Part shown: positions 1 through 7,516 of the stretch, piece after piece
Layout: every line of letters begins with the position of its first letter
How positions within the stretch are numbered: position 1 is the first letter of the stretch
Assembly: GCA_035541995.1 (NCBI GenBank)
Contig: DATKMG010000184.1
Coordinates: 1 to 9,722 of the forward strand
DNA: 9,722 nt
Direction of reading: 5' to 3'
Source: DATKMG01 sp035541995
GTDB lineage: Bacteria; Acidobacteriota; Terriglobia; Versatilivoradales; Versatilivoraceae
Made by a program: the position numbers and the translations under genes
The notes under the pieces: model-generated
The model's input: the letters and a program-made list of their open reading frames with translations, nothing else
Database searches by the model: none
Told to the model about the DNA's origin: nothing

Positions 1-887
1 GGAGCAGGATTGTTGACCGTGACGCTGGCAGTTCCAGCCGTGGCGATGTCGCTGGCCGGGATGGACGCAGTCAAGCTCGTGGCGCTGTTCAGGCTGGTTG
101 TGCGATTCGATCCATTCCACCGCACGGTCGAACCGGAAACGAAATTCGAGCCATTGACAGTCAGAGCGAACTCCGGACTGCCGGCGATGGCTGAATTCGG
201 GCTAATCCCGGTGATGGCCGGCACCGGGTTTTGGACCGAGAGAGTAAACTGCCTGATTGAGTTGGCAATTGGTTGAGCGGAGTCTTGAACCCGAATGCTA
301 AACGTAAAGCTACCCGAAGACGTCGGCGTGCCGCTCAACGTTCCACTGGACGCATTCAAGCTCAGCCCCGCCGGCAATGAACCTGAGATGATCGCCCAGG
401 TGTAAGGCGGCGTCCCCCCGGAGGCAGAGAGGGACTGAGAGTAAGCCACATTCAAGACGCCAGCAGGCAAAGTTGTCGTGTTGATGGCTAACGGGGCAGG
501 GAGGATAGTGAAAGTTGCCGGATCAGAAGTGGCTACATTGTTGGATTCGTCCGTGTTCGAAACGGTGACCTGGGCCGTCCCGGCCACAGCGATATCACTG
601 GCGAAAATCGTGACCTGGAGTTGACTGGCCTTCAAGGAGGTGATGGGTCGTGGGGATCCGTTCCAATTGACCGAAACCGTCTCATTGGCCACGATAAAAT
701 TAGTACCCTTCACTGTGAGGGTGAATCCGTCGCTGCCGGCCACGGCCGAGTTTGGGGTGAGTCCGTTGTGGTCCGAAATCACGGGCTTTACTGCCGCAAA
801 GACCGAGTGGACCGCGAAGAAACAAAGCCCGAATTGCATCACAAATCGCCACAAGTTGCTGCCTAGGTGACTCCGTTCGAACATCAT
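1..887 (-). CDS. Secreted Ig-like repeat protein (IPT/TIG and putative-Ig domains), 3' end outside the window
   Basis: The minus frame is open from an ATG at 887 to base 1 (295 full codons, no stop), so the C-terminus lies outside the window. Residues 1-31 look like a signal peptide (hydrophobic GLCFFAVHSVFA, likely cut before AVKP). Residues 35-128 form an IPT/TIG-like domain (ISDHNGLTPNSAVAGSD, then VNWNGS, then ASDIAVAGTAQVTV). Residues 132-219 match the putative-Ig (He_PIG) pattern: ASGGTPPYTW, GSLPAGLSLNASSGTLSGTP, then FTFSIRVQDSA. Residues 223-295 begin a second TIG domain that closely copies the first (WNGS, PASDIATAGTASVTV). Such proteins are exported and have surface, adhesion or scaffold roles; no catalytic residues are seen. 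It lies 144 bases downstream of the 205-residue Ig-like gene on the same strand and may be cotranscribed with it. A second ATG follows directly at 884, and Met17 is another possible start. Confidence 0.82.
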   Translation of the reverse strand, partial: MMFERSHLGSNLWRFVMQFGLCFFAVHSVFAAVKPVISDHNGLTPNSAVAGSDGFTLTVKGTNFIVANETVSVNWNGSPRPITSLKASQLQVTIFASDIAVAGTAQVTVSNTDESNNVATSDPATFTILPAPLAINTTTLPAGVLNVAYSQSLSASGGTPPYTWAIISGSLPAGLSLNASSGTLSGTPTSSGSFTFSIRVQDSAQPIANSIRQFTLSVQNPVPAITGISPNSAIAGSPEFALTVNGSNFVSGSTVRWNGSNRTTSLNSATSLTASIPASDIATAGTASVTVNNPA

Positions 888-1031
888 AACGGCCGGGTTC
901 TCCCTGGTTCCCTGATTCCAGAATGACTAATGAAACAATTTAGAAGGTGAACCTCGCGCGAACGATCTATGGCTCTTACAGACTGATAAAACAGACTTCG
1001 TTGACGGAACTGAAAGATATCATCCGGCCAA

Positions 1032-1649
1032 CTACCGAGGAGGTCCGAAAGTAGGCGTGCCTGCGGTGAGGGTGGTGGAGCTCGTTGAGGGATTTGTAGT
1101 TGTCGAAGATCCCTTGTTGCCCGAGCTGGCGGCAATGGCCCCGGCCGCAGCGGCACCGCCTACAACAGCCAGAATTGCGATTAGTTTTGGAGAAACCCCC
1201 GAGGCCGCTGGCAAGACATTTGTTTGATGGATGACAGTGCGAGCCGTTAGCCCATGGAACGAAGCATCGACAACCAGCTCGAACTTCCCGGGAGTATGAT
1301 TTGGGCGCAACCCTCTCGCCGCAGCGCGTCCTTCCTCATCCGTAAATACAATCGTCCGGCTTCCGCCGTTGGCAAACAGTCCGCCGGGGCCACTTTCAGG
1401 CAAAGTGAACATCACCATCACGCCGGAGACCGGGCGACTCTTCTCATCTGAGACCACCACCAACGGTTCAACAGCCGTTCCCTTCTTGATGTTGTTAGTG
1501 CTTTCGTCCCCTTTGGCAACTGCAATTTTCAAGGCGGGTGCAAGTATTTCCTCTTTTTGAGCTGACAATGAAGTCTGTAAGACCAGCAGCGCGGCCAGGC
1601 TAACTGAAAGGAAACGCCCGCAACCTTCCCGCCCGTTATGCGATGACAT
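1032..1649 (-). CDS. Small exported Ig-like (bacterial Ig/invasin-type) protein with a C-terminal membrane segment
   Basis: This is a 205-residue protein. Residues 1-30 are a signal peptide (LSVSLAALLVLQTSLSA, cut before QKEE). Residues 41-144 form one Ig-like beta domain of the Big-1 kind, with VAKGDESTNNIKKGTAVEPL, then VVVSDEKSRPVSGVMVMFTL, a glycine-rich turn SGPGGLF, TDEEGRAAARGLRPN and a last strand ending HQTNV. Residues 155-174 (KLIAILAVVGGAAAAGAIAA) look like a membrane or anchor segment. A Ser/Thr-rich tail ends in GTPTFGPPR. From memory, proteins of this plan recur in acidobacterial genomes, without a known function. The start is supported by GAGGAA at 1658-1663, eight bases upstream of the ATG. 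It is the first gene of the minus-strand pair and diverges from the TPR-PEGA gene. I infer an envelope structural role; no enzyme motif is seen. Confidence 0.75.
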   Translation of the reverse strand: MSSHNGREGCGRFLSVSLAALLVLQTSLSAQKEEILAPALKIAVAKGDESTNNIKKGTAVEPLVVVSDEKSRPVSGVMVMFTLPESGPGGLFANGGSRTIVFTDEEGRAAARGLRPNHTPGKFELVVDASFHGLTARTVIHQTNVLPAASGVSPKLIAILAVVGGAAAAGAIAASSGNKGSSTTTNPSTSSTTLTAGTPTFGPPR

Positions 1650-1731
1650 TATGGAAATTCCTCGTCACTATGATAGCATAATGATCTCAGTGGAACTCTG
1701 TCTAAATCAAGCCGAATCTGTCAAAAGAGAC

Positions 1732-1760
1732 TAGTCAGAACGAACAATCTCTAGTAAAAT
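1732..1760 (+). promoter_or_regulatory. Possible sigma-70 promoter for the TPR-PEGA gene, in a divergent intergenic region
   Basis: TAAAAT at 1755-1760 matches the -10 consensus at five of six bases. TAGTCA at 1732-1737, 17 bases upstream, matches the -35 consensus at four of six. Transcription would start near 1767 and leave a leader of about 70 bases before the ATG at 1838. In the same 188-base gap the minus strand carries a perfect TTGACA (plus-strand 1719-1724) facing the 205-residue gene, but with no good -10 at normal spacing. The gap must hold both promoters because the flanking genes diverge; the exact sites are a guess. Confidence 0.3.
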
Positions 1761-1837
1761 AACTCTCTCCAGGTTGAGTCGCAGACCGGGACCCCGGAGG
1801 GCTTTCCTCTGACGCTTTCTTCGGATCAGGATCCTTT

Positions 1838-3916
1838 ATGAATGCGCAGGTCCGAAAAGCCAAGTCACCCATGTCTTCTGACCAGGACATTAGCAGTCTT
1901 ATCGCTGACCCCCACTCTGACCTCAGTGCCTTTAAGCCTCTGCTCCAAATCGCCCCGGCTTGGAGGAACAATGAGGAAAAAGAAGAGTTTCTGAAGCTCC
2001 ACGTCCAAATGAAAGAGCTCCGGGCGCGGATCTCACAGTCTCTGACCCCATCTGAGGAGGCTGAAACGGGGGAGCAACAGGAGATCGTCTCTTATGTGGA
2101 TACTCTCAAGAGATCCTCCATGATTTTCTTCATTCTAGGTCAATACAGGGAGTGTTACGAAGCATTGACCCTATTGGTTGAGATCGAGCCGGACAATCTT
2201 ACCGCGCAGCACTTCCTTGAAATCACTCAGCGAACACTTGGAGAGAGGCACGCCGACCATGACACGAGCAGGGATAAAGTAGATGGCGAGCTAAAGGGCC
2301 AGGCGACGCATGGCATTCTTTCATCTTCGCCGGACTCCCTGGAGAGTGATGGTGCTGCTAATGCTAATGCTAAGGCGCAACCACGGAAGCATTGGCTTGC
2401 GGTGGCCTGCATTGGGTTGATTCTGGTCGGGGTTTTGGCGGGAGTGTGGGCGCGCTTGACTTCAACCACCACCTTGGTGATCGTGTCAGAGCCCGATTCG
2501 GTCAACACCTTCATGAACGGTCACTTCGTTGGTAAGACTCCGCTCCAACTGCAATCCGTTAAGGCAGGAGATTATGGCGTTCGTTTTGAAAAGGAAGGGT
2601 ATGTTCCACTAGTCCAACAGGTTGCAATCAAAAGAGGTGAACCTAGATTATTCTCTGTGCAGTTAAAGCAACTCGAGGCCAATTCAGATGGCCTGTTCAG
2701 CTTGCGTGAGAAGGCGGAAGCTCTCTTCGGTCTGGGCAAATTAGCGGAGGCTGGTCAGATCTGCAATACCATCCTGCAACGTAACCCACAAGACCGTCTT
2801 GCTTTGAAGCTCATGGAGGACATTCATAATCGTTCTGTTGCCCCCGCGGTTCATATGGACAGTGGCCAGGGGCCTCGAGTGCCGGAAGCTTCGACATTGA
2901 AAGTCCGTGATACCGCTTCCAGAAGCGCTCCCGTCTCCCGTCCGCCGAAGCCCCCCAAAGAATCGACAAAGACATTGGTCCTGCCTGAACCCGGAAACCA
3001 TCCGCCAGGAGCCCAGTCGCCGGGGTTGAACGAGACGGCCAGACTCTCCAGCTTGTCGGGAGGCTTCAGCCCATCCGAACCGCCCCCCAGTCCAATAAAA
3101 CAAGTTGCTGCTCCCGCCACTTCCACCCCGAATAATGCCGTCCCGCAGAAATTGGATCGCACAGGTCAGGATGTCGTTGGTCAGATACAGGCTAAGATTC
3201 AGGCAAAGGAATTCGATCAAGCCAAAGACCTTTTATCGCAACTTCAGAAGGATTCGTCTGCTCAACTCGAATGGAGGTTGATGACGGAGAAGTTGAGAGC
3301 CGAACAGACCAAGCAACAGGCTCTTGTTTTCCCGTGGGTTCAGAAGGCAGAAACCGCATTGATTGCCGGAAGGTATATCACACCCCCGGACGACAACGTG
3401 CTGCTTTACTGCAATCGGGCTTTGGCGATCGATCCCCGAAATCAAAGAGCCACAACATTGAAGAAGGACATTATTGGGAGAAGCGTCGCTCAAGCCAAAG
3501 AATGGATAGAGGGTGGCCGGTTTGATGAAGCCCGGTTGTTCTATTCTTCCCTGAACTATCTGTCCCAGAATGACGATCACTTCCCCCTTTCCAGACAAGA
3601 GCTGCAGCAGGAGTTAGTCAAGTTGGAGTTCGTTTCCTACCCAGTCATCCATCAGCATAAATTGGGAAATTGTAAGGGCCGCTTAAGGATGAATGGATAC
3701 GTAATTTCGTATGTTCCTTCGGAATCAGGTTCCGATGGTTTCTCCGAAAAACTAAAATACGTCAGCATAATCGATGCCGGGGACGAATTGAAGCTCAAGG
3801 TGAAGGACAAGAGTTACCGCTTCGAACTCAACACAGGGCAGGATAAGGAAGCAAGTCTAAAAGCCCGCAAGACCTTGTACGAGCAACTCATGGGGCTCCT
3901 TTCCTCAAGGGGTTGA
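1838..3916 (+). CDS. Single-pass membrane protein with TPR-like helices, a PEGA domain and a C-terminal PH-like domain
   Basis: This is a 692-residue protein. Residues 1-180 are soluble and probably cytoplasmic, with a TPR-like helical pair around 88-133 (IFFILGQYRECYEALTLLVE, then EPDNLTAQHFLEI). Residues 185-205 are a membrane helix (HWLAVACIGLILVGVLAGVW). Residues 212-278 fit a PEGA domain: VIVSEPDSVNTFMNGHFVGK, then TPLQL, KAGDYGVRFEKEGY and FSVQL. Another TPR-like unit lies at about 285-325. A Pro/Ser-rich linker at 340-440 is followed by more TPR-like helices at 445-580. Residues 603-688 form a beta-rich domain with a final helix (LGNCKGRLRMNGYVISYVP, then KLKVKDKSYRFEL) that resembles the PH-like domains in similar proteins. 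PEGA domains are usually extracytoplasmic and linked to the cell wall or protein binding, so a scaffold role in the envelope is likely. The start is uncertain: no strong ribosome site precedes 1838 or the next ATG at 1871. A 7-base dyad (3930-3936 with 3949-3955) follows the stop but has no T-run. Confidence 0.8.
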   Translation: MNAQVRKAKSPMSSDQDISSLIADPHSDLSAFKPLLQIAPAWRNNEEKEEFLKLHVQMKELRARISQSLTPSEEAETGEQQEIVSYVDTLKRSSMIFFILGQYRECYEALTLLVEIEPDNLTAQHFLEITQRTLGERHADHDTSRDKVDGELKGQATHGILSSSPDSLESDGAANANAKAQPRKHWLAVACIGLILVGVLAGVWARLTSTTTLVIVSEPDSVNTFMNGHFVGKTPLQLQSVKAGDYGVRFEKEGYVPLVQQVAIKRGEPRLFSVQLKQLEANSDGLFSLREKAEALFGLGKLAEAGQICNTILQRNPQDRLALKLMEDIHNRSVAPAVHMDSGQGPRVPEASTLKVRDTASRSAPVSRPPKPPKESTKTLVLPEPGNHPPGAQSPGLNETARLSSLSGGFSPSEPPPSPIKQVAAPATSTPNNAVPQKLDRTGQDVVGQIQAKIQAKEFDQAKDLLSQLQKDSSAQLEWRLMTEKLRAEQTKQQALVFPWVQKAETALIAGRYITPPDDNVLLYCNRALAIDPRNQRATTLKKDIIGRSVAQAKEWIEGGRFDEARLFYSSLNYLSQNDDHFPLSRQELQQELVKLEFVSYPVIHQHKLGNCKGRLRMNGYVISYVPSESGSDGFSEKLKYVSIIDAGDELKLKVKDKSYRFELNTGQDKEASLKARKTLYEQLMGLLSSRG

Positions 3917-4297
3917 GCGGTTTTGAGGCTCCCAAGCGATACTCTCAACTTGGGATAGGTGAGTGAGTTGGGCCGGCTTGTGGCTGACTTCCGGATTCTT
4001 CAGGCACACATTGCCTCTTGCCAGCCGAGGAAGCAGCGAGACCCTGGGAACCGGTGGTTGACTGGTCGTAGCAGTTGGCGTCCGCAAAAAGTCTGTCCTG
4101 ATCCATCTCATTGAATTTTCGAATTCCTGAAAAAAGTATTCCAGTTCCTCGAGGAGCGTCCTGTATCTAGCCACAGGAAAGAAGAATATTTTTGGCTCCC
4201 TTAGGGGTGATCTGTCACACCAAAGGGAAGGGCTTTATTCCCTGACCAGGCCGCTGCTTGGAGAGCTGAGAAATAAGAAAGGAATGGCTCTTGCTAC

Positions 4298-4320
4298 AAA
4301 AAGATCGCTCCTAGCGGAGC
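4298..4320 (-). terminator. Weak terminator-like hairpin with a T-run on the minus strand
   Basis: Read on the minus strand, GCTCC, a GCTA loop and GGAGC (4320-4307) form a five-pair stem, followed after four bases by TTTTT (4302-4298). The stem is short and no supported minus-strand gene ends just upstream, so this may be chance. Confidence 0.2.
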
Positions 4321-4389
4321 TAAAAGTTAGGATGGGCCAAAGACAGGCCCCAGGGGGCTGCAGGTTTCTGTATTGACCGCTCCCCCTCT

Positions 4390-4403
4390 TTTCGATCTCG
4401 AAA
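4390..4403. promoter_or_regulatory. Perfect dyad TTTCGA-TC-TCGAAA, possible operator
   Basis: The two six-base arms are exact reverse complements with a two-base centre. The site sits 90 bases upstream of the ATG at 4494 and 12 bases downstream of the possible -35 TTGACC (4373-4378), where a repressor would block transcription. Sugar-responsive LacI-family regulators bind dyads of similar size, which would suit a glycosidase-like gene, but no regulator gene is in the window and the link is inference. Confidence 0.3.
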
Positions 4404-4483
4404 CAGTTTGGCTCTGGAAGTTCTGGCTGTCCCTCGCCTTGACCAGCGCAGGGATTCCTGGGCTGGACCAGTTCTAAGAAATT

Positions 4484-4488
4484 GGGAG
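4484..4488 (+). promoter_or_regulatory. Ribosome binding site that fixes the start of the glycosidase-like gene
   Basis: GGGAG lies five bases upstream of the ATG at 4494. The alternative in-frame TTG at 4482 has no such site in front, and this GGGAG would fall inside its coding sequence, so the ATG is preferred. Confidence 0.6.
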
Positions 4489-4493
4489 TCCAC

Positions 4494-6644
4494 ATGAGAG
4501 CGCGGACACTGTCGATATTGATATGGATGTGCCTGCTCATTTCCTCTGTCGCCTACTGTCAACTCAGAATGATGCCCTGGGAATTCGATCCGGGCGCCGA
4601 GCGGGCGTTGAAAGCCAATACCGACCTTCTGGGCGAAGAGGTCCTTGCCTCAGGTGAACCGTCTTTTGACGGCGTTGCACAGTACTTCCCCGCGATGAAA
4701 CGGCCCAGGGCGATCGTCGGCGTGAAGGAACACCCGGACTTTATCGGTGTCGCTTGGGATGGGACTCTAGAGGTGGGCAAATATTGGCTCTCATTTCGTC
4801 TTGGAGACCCCCCTTCTCCATATGGCATCGAGGGCCCGGTGACACGTTCTCTGCTCGGGGGATATCTGCCAATTGTCGAAACCAAGTGGCAGTTTGATGG
4901 GCTACTGTATGAAGAAACAGTCTTGGGCCATTCCCAAAATCTGAGCACCGATGAGCCTCTCTGGGCTTACGTCAGGCTCAGAGTCACGAATCCCCGCCAG
5001 CAGGAATTGGGGGTTCGAATCACGGTTTACTCTGTGCCGGCCCGGGGAGGGCCCGTACTTTCATATGCCGCGCGAATTCCCGGCGGCGGGCAGCACCAGT
5101 TCTATTTCAAGATCCCTCACCATGTGGATCCCCAACATCTTGTCTTTCCAATCGACTCAAAAGATTTCGAACGCGTGCTGGAGGAGACAAAGACCTTCTG
5201 GAACGAACTGCTCAACCAGCACCAGCAGATCCGTACGCCCGAGGCTCGTATCAATGATGCGTATCGGGCATGGTTGATGTACAACTTCCTGAACGTCCAA
5301 AAGACCAAGGGGAATTGGGAGATTCATGATGGAAGGCCGTTTTACGAAGAAATTTTCGGCTACAGTGCGGCTTTATATTGTGACGCCCTGGCGCGATATG
5401 GCTACGGGACGGAGGCTGAAAAGTACTTACAGAGTATGCTGAGTGCTCAGCATCCGGACGGCCAATATATCACGGTTTTTGGCGTCCCCGACAATGGTGC
5501 CCTGCTCTTCGCGCTCGCTCGACAATACGAATTGAGCCGGGACCTCGAATGGTTCAAGAAGGTTGCTCCTCAGATGATTAAATCCTGCGAGTGGATCAGG
5601 CGTAGCCGGGCGACGACAAAGACAATGCTGAGCGGAACCAAGCCCCTTACTTACGGTCTCCTTCCTGCCGGTCCCTCTTATTGCGATCACCAGGACCCGG
5701 TCCAATCTTACATGTCGGATTCATACAACTGGTTAGGAATGCACGAGGCTGCCCTGGCTTTCAGGGAGGCTGGAATGGCGTCGGAAGGCGAGAAATGGCT
5801 CCGTGAGGCCGATGACTATCGTGATGATATCCTGGCCTCAATGCAGGCGGCCTTGGTCGATGTGGGTGGATTCAGAGCGCTGCCGGTCGAGCCACTCACC
5901 CAGAGGCTGCTTAAAGAAGGAGGGGGAGATTATTACGGATTGATCGCCCCTACCATTTTGGAAACTGAACTCTTCGGTCCGGATGACGAGCGGAACTCCT
6001 GGATCACAAAATACATGGACGAGAGAGGGGGTCTGCTTCTTGGGCTTGCCCGGTTTGCCGATGGGGTGGACCATGCTTACACCTACGGCTATGCCTTGAC
6101 CCAACTTCGCAAAGGAAACGTCGACAAATTTCTCCTCACGTTCTACTCGATGCTGGCCTACGGGATGTCGCGCGGTACGTACTCGGCTGTTGAAGTCAGT
6201 TTCTTGCCCTACGGAATCAATGAGCTGACTTTGCCACATACCTACTCGAACACTCAACAGCTTCGCATGCTGCAAATGATGTTGGTGAAGGAAGAAGGGG
6301 ACGACCTCTGGTTAGCCTTCGGGACGCCGCGCGCGTGGCTGGAAGATGGGAAAAGCCTCTCGGTCAAGGGAGCGCCCACCCGCTATGGACTACTGACTTA
6401 CAACCTTACCTCACACGCACAGGAACATGAAGTGAAGGCTGTAGTCGAGCCGTTGTCAGCCCCGCGCGATCGCTTTCCGAAACAGGTGAAGTTGCGAATT
6501 CGTGTCCCAGTCAGTCTGGGCAATCTGAAAGGGGTAACTATCAATGGGAACCAATGGCACTCCTTTCACGACGACCTGATTCAACTGGAGGGCCCTATGC
6601 TCAAACAGCGGCTGGAAATCGTCGCAAAGTATCAGGGTTCCTGA
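4494..6644 (+). CDS. Secreted six-hairpin-glycosidase-like protein (alpha/alpha-barrel between beta domains)
   Basis: This is a 716-residue protein. The N-terminus MRARTLSILIWMCLLISSVAYC is a signal peptide; VAYC is a poor lipobox, so export to the periplasm or outside is likelier than lipidation. Residues 45-215 are beta-rich, like the N-terminal sandwich of GH63/78/95-type enzymes. Residues 230-570 are a run of helices that fits an (alpha/alpha)6 barrel, with WEIHDGRPFYEEIFGYSAAL, QHPDGQY, GVPDNGALLFALARQYE, CDHQDPVQSYMSDSYNW and FADGVDHAYTYGYA. The conserved-looking acidic residues there (the EE of FYEEIFG, D of VPDNG, D of HQDPVQ) are catalytic candidates, but I cannot assign general acid and base. 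The C-terminal 130 residues (LRMLQMMLVKEE, WLAFGTPRAWLEDGK, VTINGNQW) match the beta domain that closes such glycosidase-like proteins. Substrate is unknown; polysaccharide or oligosaccharide breakdown is inferred. The gene stands alone, convergent with the GNAT gene. Confidence 0.65.
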   Translation: MRARTLSILIWMCLLISSVAYCQLRMMPWEFDPGAERALKANTDLLGEEVLASGEPSFDGVAQYFPAMKRPRAIVGVKEHPDFIGVAWDGTLEVGKYWLSFRLGDPPSPYGIEGPVTRSLLGGYLPIVETKWQFDGLLYEETVLGHSQNLSTDEPLWAYVRLRVTNPRQQELGVRITVYSVPARGGPVLSYAARIPGGGQHQFYFKIPHHVDPQHLVFPIDSKDFERVLEETKTFWNELLNQHQQIRTPEARINDAYRAWLMYNFLNVQKTKGNWEIHDGRPFYEEIFGYSAALYCDALARYGYGTEAEKYLQSMLSAQHPDGQYITVFGVPDNGALLFALARQYELSRDLEWFKKVAPQMIKSCEWIRRSRATTKTMLSGTKPLTYGLLPAGPSYCDHQDPVQSYMSDSYNWLGMHEAALAFREAGMASEGEKWLREADDYRDDILASMQAALVDVGGFRALPVEPLTQRLLKEGGGDYYGLIAPTILETELFGPDDERNSWITKYMDERGGLLLGLARFADGVDHAYTYGYALTQLRKGNVDKFLLTFYSMLAYGMSRGTYSAVEVSFLPYGINELTLPHTYSNTQQLRMLQMMLVKEEGDDLWLAFGTPRAWLEDGKSLSVKGAPTRYGLLTYNLTSHAQEHEVKAVVEPLSAPRDRFPKQVKLRIRVPVSLGNLKGVTINGNQWHSFHDDLIQLEGPMLKQRLEIVAKYQGS

Positions 6645-6787
6645 CTGAACGACACCAGGTTGCTTCCGCCATCAAATGACGCTATGCGGCTATAGGCATT
6701 TCCCTGCGGCTCCCAAAAGGCTGTTGCCGCTGAACTGACGATCCTGAAATCGAAAATTTGAAGAGGCCTTGATGCCCGGCGGGACTG

Positions 6788-7279
6788 CTAATCCTCCGTC
6801 TGGAGCTCATGTGTCATTTCGATCATGGTCCGGCGAAATCCCAGATGTGAGAAAAGGGACAATGCCGCGCTGTTTCGCTCTGCCGTCCAAAGCAGGACAC
6901 GCGGGGCACCGTGCGCCCGAAGCCACTCGATAGCGGCTTCAATGAGTGCCGTCGCCACCCCTGTCCGCCGACTCGACTCGTCGACTGCCACATCGTGAAC
7001 GAAGCCAGCCGGCTCTCGCAGTTCCTTCCATGACCGGGGTTCCAGCCCGGCATATACATAGCCGACGACAGCTCCTGCCCGTTCGGCGACAAGGACGACC
7101 ACGTCCTCTTCGTTGAGTTGGGTACCCAGGAACCAGCGGTATCCCTCTGCCGGATTCGTGCCAGGCGCCATGAACCGCTGCTTGTCGAAGGCATAATGGG
7201 TTTGAATTAACAGTGCTCCTAAGCGGCCAAGGGTAGGAAGGTCCGATTCGGCTGCGCGTCTTACCACAATGTCATCCAT
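6788..7279 (-). CDS. GNAT-family N-acetyltransferase
   Basis: This is a 163-residue cytoplasmic enzyme that should transfer acetyl from acetyl-CoA to an amine; the acceptor is unknown. It opens with the usual first strand (DIVVRRAAESDLPTLGRLG). Residues 61-80 (VVLVAERAGAVVGYVYAGLE) are the central strands. Residues 93-120 are motif A (FVHDVAVDESSRRTGVATAL), where RRTGVA is the acetyl-CoA pyrophosphate loop (R/Q-x-x-G-x-G/A). Residues 136-148 (NSAALSLFSHLGF) are motif B with the usual LGF. Length is typical of the family. I prefer the ATG at 7279 over the in-frame TTG at 7321, because the protein then starts just before the first domain strand and the upstream codons overlap a likely promoter. 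It converges on the glycosidase-like gene, with 143 bases and no clear terminator between. Confidence 0.88.
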   Translation of the reverse strand: MDDIVVRRAAESDLPTLGRLGALLIQTHYAFDKQRFMAPGTNPAEGYRWFLGTQLNEEDVVVLVAERAGAVVGYVYAGLEPRSWKELREPAGFVHDVAVDESSRRTGVATALIEAAIEWLRAHGAPRVLLWTAERNSAALSLFSHLGFRRTMIEMTHELQTED

Positions 7280-7285
7280 ACAAAG

Positions 7286-7314
7286 GTTATATGCTATCGC
7301 GCTGCTAAAACCAA
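7286..7314 (-). promoter_or_regulatory. Possible promoter giving a leaderless GNAT transcript
   Basis: On the minus strand TATAAC (7291-7286) matches the -10 consensus at five of six bases, with TTGGTT (7314-7309) 17 bases upstream as a weak -35. The -10 ends six bases before the ATG at 7279, so transcription would start at about the ATG itself. The absence of any ribosome site before that ATG agrees with leaderless translation. Confidence 0.4.
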
Positions 7315-7516
7315 CAGTCAATTATGGCGATGGATCTCGCCTTCGTCCACCTGGAACTCGCCAGATCCGAGGCTGATCTCAAAATGGCGAAGCGAACCAC
7401 CAGAGAAAATCATCCTGCGGACCGCCCTTTTGGATGGGCGAATTGACGAAAAGCCGCAATGAAGAAGGACCAGTATGTGTCGCTTAAGCTTTAATTTTAC
7501 TACAGAGAGGAGCCCT

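Larger units (their letters stand above)
3917..4493. other. Long intergenic stretch between two plus-strand genes; no convincing gene
   Basis: No plus-strand frame with a credible start was found in these 577 bases. A minus-strand frame at 3905-4174 (GTG start, 89 codons) has a protein-like beginning (LLEELEYFFQEFENSMRWIR) but no ribosome site and runs into the 3' end of the upstream gene. The stretch holds several dyads: TCCCAAG/CTTGGGA at 3930-3955, AGGGAA/TTCCCT at 4224-4243, GCTCC/GGAGC at 4307-4320, GGGCC/GGCCC at 4334-4350, and TTTCGA/TCGAAA at 4390-4403. The promoter of the glycosidase-like gene must lie here or further upstream. TTGACC at 4373-4378 could be its -35, but no good -10 follows. 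Confidence 0.5.

Noticed and set aside
884..1156. 90-codon minus frame across the end of the 205-residue gene
   Set aside because: It overlaps the real Ig-like gene in another frame and has a low-complexity Arg/Pro composition typical of a shadow frame.
2357..2374. Tandem GCTAAT GCTAAT GCTAAG
   Set aside because: Only three units, inside the coding sequence and in frame (ANANAK linker); a trivial micro-repeat.
3905..4174. 89-codon minus frame with GTG start downstream of the TPR-PEGA gene
   Set aside because: Its first 30 residues look protein-like, but there is no ribosome site, the rest is unlike a protein, and it overlaps the end of the upstream gene; kept only as a remark.
4284..4376. 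30-codon plus frame MALATKRSLLAELKVRMGQR
   Set aside because: The purine run lies directly against the ATG, too close to serve as a ribosome site, and the frame has no other support.
6645..6787. Bidirectional terminator between the converging glycosidase-like and GNAT genes
   Set aside because: Only a five-pair GCGGC/GCCGC dyad with a large loop and no T-run is present; not strong enough to call.
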